Source of the DNA: Brevibacterium sp. ZH18
GTDB taxonomy: Bacteria; Actinomycetota; Actinomycetes; Actinomycetales; Brevibacteriaceae
DNA: 64,000 nucleotides
Assembly: GCF_022748595.1 (NCBI RefSeq)
Contig: NZ_JALDSX010000002.1
Coordinates: forward strand, 106,710-170,709
Direction of reading: 5' to 3'
This document shows, one piece after another, positions 36,404 to 44,998 of the stretch (position 1 is its first letter; every line of letters starts with the position of its first letter). A program made the position numbers and the translations under genes. Under the pieces are notes generated by a model, which saw nothing but the letters and a program-made list of their open reading frames with translations, had not been told where the DNA came from and did not search any database.

Positions 36404-37279
36404 TCACAGTGTGTCGAGGAATTGGTCGGGGTCGGGCAGCGGCCTGGTGCTGTGAGCCATGCGCTCCCGGAAACGTTCGGGGACTGCACCGATGTAGAAC
36501 CAGCCCATGAGGAGTTCATCGGCTTCAAGGCGGTGGAGCCTGCGGACGGCGGGTTCGTTGGCCAGGGTTCCACTGCGCCACATCACACCCCATCCGGCCT
36601 GCCAGAGCGCAAGCTCGAGCAGGTGCCCGGCACCGGCTGCAGTGGCGTGCTGCTCCCATTCGGGCACTTTCGGATTGCTGCTCGGGGAGGCAACCAGGGC
36701 CAGGAGCAGTTCTGCCCGCAGCGGCTTCTCGTTGATCTCGCCCGGTTTCCGTGTCACTCCGGCCGCCTCGTCAAGGGCAGCGCCGAGGCGGTGCCTGTCG
36801 TCTCCGCGGATGATGATGAATCGCCAGGGCCGCAGTCCCTTGTGGTCGGCGACCGAAGAGATCGTGCGGATGATCTCGCGCAGGTCCGAGTCGTTCGGGG
36901 TCTCGGATTCGACTTTCGAGATCGAACGCCGTGTGGAGATCGCGTGGAGGACGGGATCGGCGACGATGTCGATCGAGGACGGCACGGAGTAGTCGGGGCC
37001 CCGTCGCCGAGCTGACAATGCCTGGGCAGCAGCTGTCTCGGCCGTGGCTGCACTATCCGCCGTGGCTGCTGCCTCACTCTCAGCGGCAGCCACCTCGTCT
37101 GCCGCCGAGGCCTGCTCGGCAAGCCTCTTCGCCCAGGGGCCGGTCTCGCCGTCGAGGAAGTGAGCGCGTACGCGATCCTTCGTCACATCGCATGCGCTCT
37201 CCGGCGACTTCCTCTTCGCCTGCGACTTCTTCTTCGAGGGACAGTCAGACTTCCGCTTCGAGTTCTTGTGCTTCGACAT
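36404..37279 (-). CDS. Nitroreductase family protein
   Basis: 291 residues. Residues about 105-291 form an FMN-dependent nitroreductase domain: HAISTRRSISKVESETP (FMN-phosphate contact), VADHKGLRPWRFIIIRGDDR, and GHLLELALWQAGWGVMWRSG with the later MGWFYIGAVPE. The first 100 residues are an extra segment, very Lys/Arg-rich (1-35) then Ala/Glu-rich (50-95). They have no counterpart in ordinary family members. The start codon abuts the msrA stop, so it is coupled to msrA; both suggest redox or oxidative-damage functions, though that is only context. Confidence 0.86.
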   Translation of the reverse strand: MSKHKNSKRKSDCPSKKKSQAKRKSPESACDVTKDRVRAHFLDGETGPWAKRLAEQASAADEVAAAESEAAATADSAATAETAAAQALSARRRGPDYSVPSSIDIVADPVLHAISTRRSISKVESETPNDSDLREIIRTISSVADHKGLRPWRFIIIRGDDRHRLGAALDEAAGVTRKPGEINEKPLRAELLLALVASPSSNPKVPEWEQHATAAGAGHLLELALWQAGWGVMWRSGTLANEPAVRRLHRLEADELLMGWFYIGAVPERFRERMAHSTRPLPDPDQFLDTL

Positions 37280-37810
37280 TCAGCTCACCCATTCCGCAAA
37301 TGCCTCCCGCGCGTGGGACAGCTTCGGATCAATGATGACACGGCAGTACCCGTTGGTCGGGTTCTCGGTGTAGAAGTCCTGGTGGACAGCCTCGGCGGTG
37401 TGGAAGATCCCCTGCGGTTCGAGCGTCGTGACGATCGGGCGGTCGAAGATCTCCTGCGCCTCGGCGATGGCGGCGGCGAAGCGCGCCTTCTCCTCATCAT
37501 CGGTGTAGAACATGGCCGAGCGGTACTGAGTTCCCACGTCGTAGCCCTGAGCGTTGAGGCTCGTCGGGTCGTGACCGGTGAAGAAGAGTCCCAGGATGAC
37601 GCTCTCTGGCACGATTTCGGGATCGAAGGTGACCTGCAGAGCCTCGGCGTGGCCTGTGGTGCCGGAGCAGACCTCACGGTAGTGCGGGTTCGGGGTGTGG
37701 CCGCCGGTGTATCCGGAGATCACCGAGGTGACGCCCTTCGTCCGCTGATAGACGGCGTCGAGGCACCAGAAGCAGCCGGCGCCCAAGGTCAGTGTGCGAA
37801 GTTCACTCAT
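37280..37810 (-). CDS. msrA: Peptide-methionine (S)-S-oxide reductase MsrA
   Basis: 176 residues; repairs methionine-S-sulfoxide in proteins with thioredoxin. The catalytic motif is GCFWC with the reactive Cys13, then SGYTGGHTPNPHYREVCSGTTGHAEALQVTFDP, LFFTGHDPTSLNAQGYDVGTQYRSAMFY and ENPTNGYCRVIIDPKL. The resolving Cys is in NGYCRV. GTAGGA precedes the ATG at 37810, so a longer form from 37825 is less likely. It forms a unit with the nitroreductase and MFS genes. Confidence 0.96.
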   Translation of the reverse strand: MSELRTLTLGAGCFWCLDAVYQRTKGVTSVISGYTGGHTPNPHYREVCSGTTGHAEALQVTFDPEIVPESVILGLFFTGHDPTSLNAQGYDVGTQYRSAMFYTDDEEKARFAAAIAEAQEIFDRPIVTTLEPQGIFHTAEAVHQDFYTENPTNGYCRVIIDPKLSHAREAFAEWVS

Positions 37811-37837
37811 ATTTCCTACAACCACGCGGTGACCGAG

Positions 37838-38974
37838 TTATTCCCGGTCGGTCCGGAATGTCAGTTCCTCGGGCCCCGGCCATCGACTAAGAGTGAGGTG
37901 CTCCTCATCACAATCGTCATCGCCGGCACCGAAGCCGCTGAACTCTCCGAACAATCCGTTCGCGGGGTCGAGGCCGTCCGGGTGAAGTGTTCCGGGCGCG
38001 GAATCGCGCGGCAGGTCCTCCGCATGAGTCGGGGCCGGGTCGGACTCCGACACGTCGAAGTCGAGGCGTCTGAGGTGCCCGTCGACGATGTCGAGGCTCA
38101 GCTCCCTCGGCGGTGGTGGAGGCTCGGTGCTCAGCCCGATGATCGGGTAAGTCTGCGCTGCCGGAATCACACGCGTGCACGTTGACTCTGGGTAGACCTC
38201 GATGCAGGTGATCTCTTCGTCGGCGAGCAGCTGTACGAGCTGTTCCGGCTCGAGGCGAACCGGACCGTTGCCTGAGTGCAGGTCACTCGAGTATGTGACC
38301 CAGACGAAGAACCGGGCCGAGGCGAACTGCTCTCGCACCGCCTCAGCGGTGTCCGCGGAGACTGGGTGTGGTTGGGACAGCAACCGTTCGACGGCGGCAC
38401 GGATATGCTCCGGCAGTTCGATCTCCACCGGCGCGAAGTCCATCTCTTCCAGATTGCTCGCGGCTTCGAGTCTATCGATGACGGCTGCAGAGAGCGCAAC
38501 GATCGATCCGCTGGCGATGGCGCCCAATCCTCGTCCGACTCCGGCAGGCAATCGCGCATCGATGTAATCGGAGATGGTCTGGGTTGAGTCCCACAGCGCC
38601 CAGCTGACCAGCCCAGAGGCTGCTGCCGTGGCGGCGTTGAGAACCGTCTGAGTTCTCGCCGCCGTGTCCTCGTCTGCGACGTGGTCGTCGGTCGAATAGC
38701 GGACCGGTTGGCCAGCGCCTGGGCTGAACGGACCGAACGCCGCACCCAGGTCGAAATCGTCCCCCACCTCGCCTGCAAAGGCCTGTGTACCGGCAAGCCA
38801 GGCCACACCGGCCGAGGCGAGGGCATTGCCGAACCTGGCGGCTGTTTCGTGTTCAGGGGTGAAGTCACGCCGGCGGACGAGGGCGAGTGCGCTCGTCCCT
38901 ACAGTGACGATGCTGCGCACGAGACGGCGGTGAGGCTCGGGAATGTCCGGAAGGCGCATGGAGCCGAGGCTCAC
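37838..38974 (-). CDS. Conserved-looking protein of unknown function
   Basis: 378 residues that I do not recognise. Residues 15-65 are Ala-rich and weakly hydrophobic (LVRSIVTVGTSALALV; LASAGVAWLAGTQAFAG). Residues 105-165 hold two further hydrophobic stretches (AATAAASGLVSWALWDS; GLGAIASGSIVALSAAVI), compatible with membrane contact. The centre (190-280) looks globular (FFVWVTYSSDLHSGNGPVRLEPEQLVQLLADEEITCIEVYP). The C-terminus is acidic, with Cys-Asp-rich GAGDDDCDEEH. The GTG at 38974 overlaps the deformylase stop (GTGA); an ATG at 38959 is possible. Tight coupling to def supports a real gene. Confidence 0.75.
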   Translation of the reverse strand: MSLGSMRLPDIPEPHRRLVRSIVTVGTSALALVRRRDFTPEHETAARFGNALASAGVAWLAGTQAFAGEVGDDFDLGAAFGPFSPGAGQPVRYSTDDHVADEDTAARTQTVLNAATAAASGLVSWALWDSTQTISDYIDARLPAGVGRGLGAIASGSIVALSAAVIDRLEAASNLEEMDFAPVEIELPEHIRAAVERLLSQPHPVSADTAEAVREQFASARFFVWVTYSSDLHSGNGPVRLEPEQLVQLLADEEITCIEVYPESTCTRVIPAAQTYPIIGLSTEPPPPPRELSLDIVDGHLRRLDFDVSESDPAPTHAEDLPRDSAPGTLHPDGLDPANGLFGEFSGFGAGDDDCDEEHLTLSRWPGPEELTFRTDRE

Positions 38975-39636
38975 AGGAGCATGCCGCTGGGCAGTGCGAA
39001 CCCGAGCTCGGCGGCGGCCTTCTGCGTAGACGGCTGGTTCCAGAACTGCGCGACTGAGGTGTTCGTCGCCAGCGACCGCATCTCGGCCTTGTCGAGGAAC
39101 AGGATCCCGTCGAGGTGATCGGTTTCGTGTGCGACGATGCGTGCCGACCAGCCGGAGACCACCTCGGCGATGGGTGTGCCGTCGAGATTCACGCCCGTGA
39201 GCTCGACCGAACGTGGCCGAGCGACGACGGCCTGATAGCCGGGGATCGACAGGCAGCCTTCGAAGAACGCGACGTTCTCCGAGGTGGCGGGCTCGTAACC
39301 GGCGTTGAGGACGACCCGCAGCGGCATTGGGGCACGCTCACGGACCTTCGCGGTCTCCGGGTCAAGACTGCCGGGGTCCTCGGCGACGAACATCGACAGT
39401 CCGATGCCCACCTGCGGGCCGGCGAGCCCGACGCCGGGGGCGGCGAGCATGGTTGCGCGCATCACCTCGGCGAGCTGCGCCAGTTCCGCATCATCGACCT
39501 GCCCGTCGAAGTCACGGGTCTCCGATCGCAGGATCGGGTCACCGGCTTCGACGATGGGAGCGATGCCGTTGTTCGCCTCGGCGGCGGTCATCACTGTGCG
39601 GATCTGGGAGGCGATGAGTTCATCGGCTGCGTTCAC
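38971..39636 (-). CDS. def: Peptide deformylase
   Basis: 221 residues; removes the formyl group from nascent proteins. All three motifs are present: GVGLAGPQ at 68-75 (Gly for the usual second Ala), EGCLSIPG with metal ligand Cys128, and HETDHLDG with ligands His170 and His174 and catalytic Glu171. The C-terminal tail (about 180-221) is longer than in Escherichia coli. The GTG start has GAGGAGG upstream. It lies 14 bases after the CitE-like gene and overlaps the next gene of unknown function. Confidence 0.95.
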   Translation of the reverse strand: MNAADELIASQIRTVMTAAEANNGIAPIVEAGDPILRSETRDFDGQVDDAELAQLAEVMRATMLAAPGVGLAGPQVGIGLSMFVAEDPGSLDPETAKVRERAPMPLRVVLNAGYEPATSENVAFFEGCLSIPGYQAVVARPRSVELTGVNLDGTPIAEVVSGWSARIVAHETDHLDGILFLDKAEMRSLATNTSVAQFWNQPSTQKAAAELGFALPSGMLL

Positions 39637-39649
39637 GGTCTGGTCCTCC

Positions 39650-40465
39650 TCAGACGTCGCGGGCGACGATGAGGGCCGCGTGCTTGAGCAGCGGAGCGTC
39701 GATCATCTTGCCTTCGTAGGCGAACGCGCCCTTCTCGGTCTTCGCGAGATCGAGCACAGCCTTCGCCCAGGTCAGCTGTTCTGCGCTGGGGCGGAACGCG
39801 TCGCGAACGACGGGGACGTGGTTGGGGTGGATGGAGACCTTGCCGCTGAAGCCGGACTGCACGGCGTCCTCGGCTTCCTCAGCCAGGCCCTCGAGGTTCG
39901 GGATGTCTGCCCAAATCGAGTCGAGGGCGTATTTGCCGTGGGCGCGGGCGGCCAGGAGAGTGGAGTTGCGGACGTGCTTGGCGACGTCGCGGTAGCCTCC
40001 GTCGGCGGTTCGAGACGATCCCCCGCCGAGGTCGGCGATGAGATCTTCGGAGCCCCACATGAGCGCATAGGCGTTGGGTGCCGAGGCGATCTCTGCGACG
40101 TTGACGGCACCGAGCGCGGTTTCGATGAGCGCGATGACCTGGTAGCCACCGAGGACGGTGAGGTCGGAGGCGTGCTCGGACTTCGGCAGCATCACGGCTG
40201 TGTAGTCGGTCTTCGCGAGCATGGCCAGATCCTCGCCGAGGTGCTCCGAGTCGCGGGCGTTGATGCGCACGACCGTGCGCGTGGGGTCGAGCGGGTAGTC
40301 GATGATCGCTTCGCGGGCGGCAGCCTTGTCACCATCGTTGACGGCGTCTTCGAGGTCCAGGATGACGATGTCGGAGCGTTCGGCCGCCTTCGTGTAGCGG
40401 TCGGGTCGGTCGCCGGGGACGAAGAGCCAGGCGGGCTTGAAATCCAGTGCCATCGAAGTGCTCAC
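39650..40465 (-). CDS. HpcH/HpaI aldolase/citrate lyase beta-like protein (CoA ester lyase)
   Basis: 271 residues of the CitE-like group: PAWLFVPGDRPDRYTKAAERSDIVILDLEDAV, TVVRINARDSEH, AVMLPKSEHASDL, ALIETALGAVN, and GKVSIHPNHVPVVRDAF. Stand-alone CitE-like enzymes cleave or form beta-hydroxyacyl-CoA such as citramalyl-CoA. In Mycobacterium tuberculosis the homologue sits with a MaoC protein, an acyl-CoA dehydrogenase and accA1/accD1, matching the wider context here. The GTG at 40465 overlaps the MaoC stop; the ATG at 40453 (MALDFKP) is an alternative start. Confidence 0.9.
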   Translation of the reverse strand: MSTSMALDFKPAWLFVPGDRPDRYTKAAERSDIVILDLEDAVNDGDKAAAREAIIDYPLDPTRTVVRINARDSEHLGEDLAMLAKTDYTAVMLPKSEHASDLTVLGGYQVIALIETALGAVNVAEIASAPNAYALMWGSEDLIADLGGGSSRTADGGYRDVAKHVRNSTLLAARAHGKYALDSIWADIPNLEGLAEEAEDAVQSGFSGKVSIHPNHVPVVRDAFRPSAEQLTWAKAVLDLAKTEKGAFAYEGKMIDAPLLKHAALIVARDV

Positions 40466-41031
40466 TTTCCTGATTCGGTCTGAGTAGGGTCGGTCTGCGT
40501 GGGATCGGTCTGCTGTGCAGAGGTCTGCTGGGCGGCGCGCGCTGCAGCCTCGTCGGCGTGGCTGGACATGAACATCATGGTCTGGCGCACGGCCTTGGCC
40601 ACAAGCGTTCCGTCCTGGTTGTAGCCGCGGTGCTCGAGGGTCACGATGCCCTGTCCGGGGCGCGACTTCGACTCGCGCTTGTCGACGATGGTGGTCTCGG
40701 CGTAGAGGGTGTCACCATGGAAGAGCGGGGCCGGGAAGCTGACTTCGGAGAAGCCGAGGTTGCCGACGATCGTGCCCTGCGTCAGCTGAGTCACGGACAG
40801 GCCGATGAGCGTGGCGAGTGTGAACATCGAGTTGACGAGGCGCTGGCCGAACGGCTCGGTCGCAGCGAACGCCGCATCGAGGTGGAGGGCCTGCGTATTC
40901 ATCGTCACGGCGGTGAACCAGGTGTTATCCGCCTCGGTGATGGTCCGACCGGGTGCGTGCTTGTAGATCGCACCGACTTCCATCTCGTCGAGCCACAGAC
41001 CGCGCTGCTCGATGACCTTGTTCTCACTCAT
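40462..41031 (-). CDS. MaoC family dehydratase
   Basis: 189 residues with a hot-dog fold. The R-hydratase signature region is PGRTITEADNTWFTAVTMNTQALHLDAAFAA, with the catalytic Asp-His pair spaced as in MaoC proteins; also LVNSMFTLATLIGLSVT and FPAPLFHGDTLYAETTIVDKR. It likely hydrates an enoyl-CoA before the CitE-like enzyme acts. The C-terminal 25 residues are a Gln/Thr repeat (QQTDPTQTDPTQTES) from 15-base DNA repeats. GGGAG precedes the ATG. Coupled to the CitE-like gene by a four-base overlap. Confidence 0.9.
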   Translation of the reverse strand: MSENKVIEQRGLWLDEMEVGAIYKHAPGRTITEADNTWFTAVTMNTQALHLDAAFAATEPFGQRLVNSMFTLATLIGLSVTQLTQGTIVGNLGFSEVSFPAPLFHGDTLYAETTIVDKRESKSRPGQGIVTLEHRGYNQDGTLVAKAVRQTMMFMSSHADEAAARAAQQTSAQQTDPTQTDPTQTESGK

Positions 41032-41282
41032 GTGTCACTCCCCTGTGTCACTGCTGATGACCGTGTGCGTCACTGCCGCTGTTCGTGATTTGAGCTTATC
41101 GCCTGTGCCCGAACAGCAGGTAACCCGGGTGCTCACGATGAGTCTCCCGAGGTGAGTCGTCGACGTCGCCCGTCGAGTCGGATCGGCCAGGACGCCGAAC
41201 CGGGGACCTGTCAAGACCTGCCACGTGAACGCGACTAAACTGGAGACAGCCGCTTCGGCCCACCCCGAGCTCGAGGAGAGAC

Positions 41283-42104
41283 ATGGATCGCGATTCGATC
41301 GACTGCTGGCTGACCGACATGGACGGCGTCCTGGTCAGAGAGAACAATCCGCTGCCCGGCGCATCTGAGCTCCTCGCCCAATGGCGACAGGCTGGCACTC
41401 CGTTCCTCGTCCTGACGAACAACTCGATCTACACCGCCCGCGACCTCTCCGCCCGGCTGCGCTCGAACGGCCTCGACGTCCCCGAGACCCACATCTGGAC
41501 CTCGGCCATGGCCACCGCCGACTTCCTCGCCAACCAGGTCGAACACGGCACCGCCTACGTCGTCGGTGAGGCCGGCCTGACCACAGCCATTCACGAAGCC
41601 GGTTTCATCATGACCGAGAACGACCCGGACTTCGTCGTCGTCGGCGAGACCCATTCGTACTCGTTCGAAGCGATCACGAAGGCCATCCGCCTCATCGAAG
41701 CTGGCTCCCGCTTCATCGTCACCAACCCCGATGCCACCGGCCCCAGCCCCGAGGGGATCCTCCCTGCCACGGGTGCCATCGCCGCGCTGATCACGAAGGC
41801 CACGAACCGCGACCCCTACGTCGTGGGCAAGCCGAACCCGATGATGTTCCGCTCGGCGCTGAACAAGATCGGCGCGCACTCCAATGGCACCGCCATGATC
41901 GGCGACCGGATGGACACCGACATCATCGCCGGGATGGAAGCCGGCATGCACACGATCCTCGTGCTATCTGGAATTTCCACCGCCGAGGATGTCCGCCGTT
42001 TCCCGTTCCGCCCCAACGAGATCGTCGATGGGGTCCACGAACTCCTCGACGTGCCACTCGATCAGCGCGAGGCACTCGGCCCTGATGTCACCGGCTCCGC
42101 CTGA
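41283..42104 (+). CDS. HAD-IIA family hydrolase (NagD-like)
   Basis: 273 residues. The haloacid-dehalogenase motifs are DMDGVLV (nucleophile and general-acid Asp), LTNNS, the Lys in VVGKPNPMMF, and IGDRMDTDIIAGMEAGM. The type IIA cap lies between motifs II and III. Such enzymes dephosphorylate sugar or nucleotide phosphates; the exact substrate is unknown. GAGGAG sits well before the ATG. It is read opposite to the surrounding catabolic genes and converges on the cardiolipin synthase gene six bases away. Confidence 0.92.
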   Translation: MDRDSIDCWLTDMDGVLVRENNPLPGASELLAQWRQAGTPFLVLTNNSIYTARDLSARLRSNGLDVPETHIWTSAMATADFLANQVEHGTAYVVGEAGLTTAIHEAGFIMTENDPDFVVVGETHSYSFEAITKAIRLIEAGSRFIVTNPDATGPSPEGILPATGAIAALITKATNRDPYVVGKPNPMMFRSALNKIGAHSNGTAMIGDRMDTDIIAGMEAGMHTILVLSGISTAEDVRRFPFRPNEIVDGVHELLDVPLDQREALGPDVTGSA

Positions 42105-42110
42105 GAACTT

Positions 42111-43583
42111 CTACTGCAGGGCCGAGGTCAGCCTCATCACAGATTCCATGTAGCGCCTGATCAGCGGGCGCTTCTCCCACTCTTCCAGGGTCAGTTCCCG
42201 ACTGTCCTGCTGGTAGCCGGCGATCACCTCGGTGATGTCACCGACGAGGTCTCCCCCGGTAGTCAGCAGGCTGATCTCGTAGTTGAGGCCAAACGACCGC
42301 ATGTCCATGTTCGACGACCCCATCACCGCGTACTTGTCGTCGACGACGAAACACTTCGAGTGCAGCACCTCCGGTTTGGGGTACAGGAAGATCCTCACCC
42401 CGGCCTCCAGCAGGGACCGGTAGTAGGAAGATTGGGCGCGATCGACCATATATTGGTCGGCCTGTTCGCTGACATAGAGTTCGACGTCGACCCCACGGCG
42501 AGCAGCCGTCGTCACGGCTGACAACAGGGATTCGTCGGGCACGAAGTACGGGCTGACGATCGCCAGCCGTTCCTGAGCGAGATACATCATCGAGGTGAAC
42601 ACCTTCAGGTTGGGCTCGGTCTTGAAGCCGGGCCCCGAAGGGATGAGCTGCATGGCACTCGTCGCTCCACCGATGTCCGGTTCGTTCCCGTCGCTTTCGT
42701 AGGGTCTGATACCCAGGGCCTCACCACACTCGGAGTACCAATCGGTGGAGAATACTGCCTCGACTGCGGCCACGATCGGGCCGCTGATTTCGACCATGAT
42801 GTCGTGCCAGGCCCGGCCGATCGCGATGTTCTTCTTCTGCAGGTAGCTCGAGTCGATCATGTTCTGCGAGCCCATCATCGCTCTGGTTCCGTCGACGACG
42901 AGGAGCTTACGGTGATTGCGCAGATCGATGCGCCTGGCCTTGCCGCGCCACGGGATGAACGGCAGCATCAGGTGCCATTCGATACCGACCTTGGTCAGGC
43001 GTTTGCCCAACCGGTGGAAGCCCGGATACTTGCGGGAGCCGAGGTGGTCGAAGAGCACCCTGACCCGCACACCACGCGCAGCCGCGCGCTCAAGCGCCTG
43101 AAAAAAGATATCGGTCGTGGAATCCCACGCCATGATGTAGATCTCGACGTGCGCATAGTCCCGAGCCTCATCGACGAGCTCGGCCATTCTGGCAATGCTG
43201 GCCTCATAATCCGAGATCACGCCATGGCTGTTTCCGGTGACCATGGGCAGCGACGTGAGTGAACGCCCGAGCGCAGCGATCGACACGAAGTCCCGTGGCG
43301 CGTCCAGAGACGGCGGCACATCGGGCAGGTCGTCGGCGCCTTCGTGCATGAGTTCGTTCGCGTCGGCTTGGATCCGCGCTCGACGCTGATTGATATAGGG
43401 GCTGCCGAGCATGAGGAAGAGTGGAATTCCGACGATCGGCACGAACAGGATCAGCAGCAGCCAGGCCGATGAAGACGAGGGCCTGCGGTTTTCAGGAACG
43501 ACACCGATGGCGAGGATCTTCACCACGTATTCGATGACGATCAGACTCACAGTCAGAACCGACGTCAGGACGCTGAGATCCAT
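42111..43583 (-). CDS. cls: Cardiolipin synthase (phospholipase D family)
   Basis: 490 residues; joins phosphatidyl groups to make cardiolipin in the membrane. Two N-terminal helices (about 5-27 and 40-62, PLDNc domain) are followed by two HKD catalytic motifs: NHRKLLVVDGTRAMMGSQN near 224 and HSKCFVVDDKYAVMGSSN near 408, each with the HxKxxxxD spacing. The ATG at 43583 follows AAGGAG at seven bases and is preferred to the GTG at 43589. It lies within the branched-acyl-CoA gene region but has no obvious metabolic link to it. Confidence 0.94.
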   Translation of the reverse strand: MDLSVLTSVLTVSLIVIEYVVKILAIGVVPENRRPSSSSAWLLLILFVPIVGIPLFLMLGSPYINQRRARIQADANELMHEGADDLPDVPPSLDAPRDFVSIAALGRSLTSLPMVTGNSHGVISDYEASIARMAELVDEARDYAHVEIYIMAWDSTTDIFFQALERAAARGVRVRVLFDHLGSRKYPGFHRLGKRLTKVGIEWHLMLPFIPWRGKARRIDLRNHRKLLVVDGTRAMMGSQNMIDSSYLQKKNIAIGRAWHDIMVEISGPIVAAVEAVFSTDWYSECGEALGIRPYESDGNEPDIGGATSAMQLIPSGPGFKTEPNLKVFTSMMYLAQERLAIVSPYFVPDESLLSAVTTAARRGVDVELYVSEQADQYMVDRAQSSYYRSLLEAGVRIFLYPKPEVLHSKCFVVDDKYAVMGSSNMDMRSFGLNYEISLLTTGGDLVGDITEVIAGYQQDSRELTLEEWEKRPLIRRYMESVMRLTSALQ

Positions 43584-43687
43584 GATCACACTCCTTGCCC
43601 ATCGCTTCAGCGGGCACGATGCCCGTGATCGTGCGGGCGCGCGGCTCGCAACTGCTTCCGCCCCAGACTATCGGTTCCCGATAGAGA

Positions 43688-43751
43688 ACACCGCCCGCCG
43701 AGGCGGCCCGAACGTTCGTACGCAACGTCGGGCCACCTCGGCGGGCGGTGT
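43688..43751 (-). terminator. Long hairpin terminator after the acyl-CoA dehydrogenase gene
   Basis: ACACCGCCCGCCGAGG (43688-43703) pairs with CCTCGGCGGGCGGTGT (43736-43751); the stem continues inward through GGCCCGA/TCGGGCC and CGTT/AACG. It ends the accD-accA-acyl-CoA dehydrogenase transcript 15 bases past the stop and isolates it from cls. Confidence 0.85.
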
Positions 43752-43765
43752 CGTGGTGCTGAGGC

Positions 43766-44938
43766 TCAGATGCCGAGTTCGCGGGCGATGAGCATGAGCT
43801 GGACCTCGGTGGTGCCTTCGCCGACTTCGAGGATCTTCGAGTCGCGGTAGTGGCGAGCGACGAGGTATTCGTTCATGAAGCCGTAGCCGCCGTGGATCTG
43901 TGTGGCGTCACGAGCGTTGTCCATCGCTGCCTCGCCGGCGACCATCTTCGCGATTGCGGCTTCCTTCTTGAACGGAAGGCCGGCCATCATGCGCGAGGCC
44001 GCGAGATAGTAGGCAGAGCGGGCTGCGACGACGCGAGCCTCCATGCGGGCGATCTTGAACGAGATGCCCTGGAAGTCCGCGATCGGCTTGCCGAACGCCT
44101 GACGTTCCTTCGCGTACTTCACAGATTCGTCCACGCAGCCCTGGGCAGCGCCCACGGACAGTGCGCCCACGGCGATGCGACCCTCATCGAGGATGCGCAG
44201 GAAGTTCGCGTACCCACGACCCCGCTCGCCCAGCAGGTTCTCTTCGGGCACCTGCACGTTGTCGAAGGTCAGCGGGTGCGTGTCAGAGGAGTTCCAGCCG
44301 ACCTTGTCATACGCCAGCTCGGCGGTGAAGCCGGGGGTGCCCGTCGGGATCATGATCGTCGAGATCTCGGGAACCTCACGACCGGACTTCGACGTTCGGG
44401 TTCCGGTGACGGCGGTGGCCGTGACGAGGCGGGTGATGTCGGTGCCCGAGTTCGTGATGAAGCACTTGCCGCCGTTGACCGTCCACGTGCCGTTCTCCAA
44501 CGTGGCCTTGGTCCGCGTGCCGCCGGCATCGGATCCGGCTTCCGGTTCGGTCAGGCCGAAGGCAGCCAGCCCGGAGGCGTCGGTGAGTTTGGGCAGCCAT
44601 TCGCGCTTCTGCTCCTCGGTGCCGAAGCGGTAGATCGGCATTGCCCCCAGAGAGACTCCGGCCTCAAGGGTGATGGCCAGCGACTGGTTGACGCGGGCGA
44701 TCTCTTCGATGGCCAGGGTCAGGGCGAAATAGTCGCCGCCCATGCCGCCGTACTCTTCGTCGAAGGGCAGGCCGAAGAGACCCATCTCGCCCATTTTCTT
44801 CACAAGTTCGTAGGGGAACTCGTGCTTGGCATCGAGTTCGGCGGAGACCGGTGCGACCTCTTCGTCGGCGAACTTCGCGACGCCTTGGCGCAGGTCTTCG
44901 TATTCTTCGGGCAGCATGCCCGGAACGAAAGCAGTCAT
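43766..44938 (-). CDS. Acyl-CoA dehydrogenase (branched/short-chain type)
   Basis: 390 residues; an FAD enzyme that makes the alpha,beta double bond in acyl-CoA and passes electrons to ETF. Signatures are AFGLTEPEAGSDAGGTRTKA and the C-terminal QIHGGYGFMNEYLVARHYRDSKILEVGEGTTEVQ, with the usual catalytic-loop Glu in GEGTTEV. The central FAD-contact region is FITNSGTDITRLVTATAV. Position with accA1/accD1-type carboxylase genes, as in mycobacterial fadE19-accA1-accD1, suggests isovaleryl-CoA or a similar branched substrate. Ends at a strong terminator. Confidence 0.93.
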   Translation of the reverse strand: MTAFVPGMLPEEYEDLRQGVAKFADEEVAPVSAELDAKHEFPYELVKKMGEMGLFGLPFDEEYGGMGGDYFALTLAIEEIARVNQSLAITLEAGVSLGAMPIYRFGTEEQKREWLPKLTDASGLAAFGLTEPEAGSDAGGTRTKATLENGTWTVNGGKCFITNSGTDITRLVTATAVTGTRTSKSGREVPEISTIMIPTGTPGFTAELAYDKVGWNSSDTHPLTFDNVQVPEENLLGERGRGYANFLRILDEGRIAVGALSVGAAQGCVDESVKYAKERQAFGKPIADFQGISFKIARMEARVVAARSAYYLAASRMMAGLPFKKEAAIAKMVAGEAAMDNARDATQIHGGYGFMNEYLVARHYRDSKILEVGEGTTEVQLMLIARELGI

Positions 44939-44998
44939 GATTTCCTCCCCGCTGTATGCGTGGTCAGTGAGTTTGCTATGGTCAACTTCTTTTGGCTG

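Noticed and set aside
41236..41241. A promoter (TAAACT) for the HAD hydrolase gene
   Set aside because: The best -35 candidate (TGTCAA) is 21 bases away, so the pair is not convincing enough to annotate.
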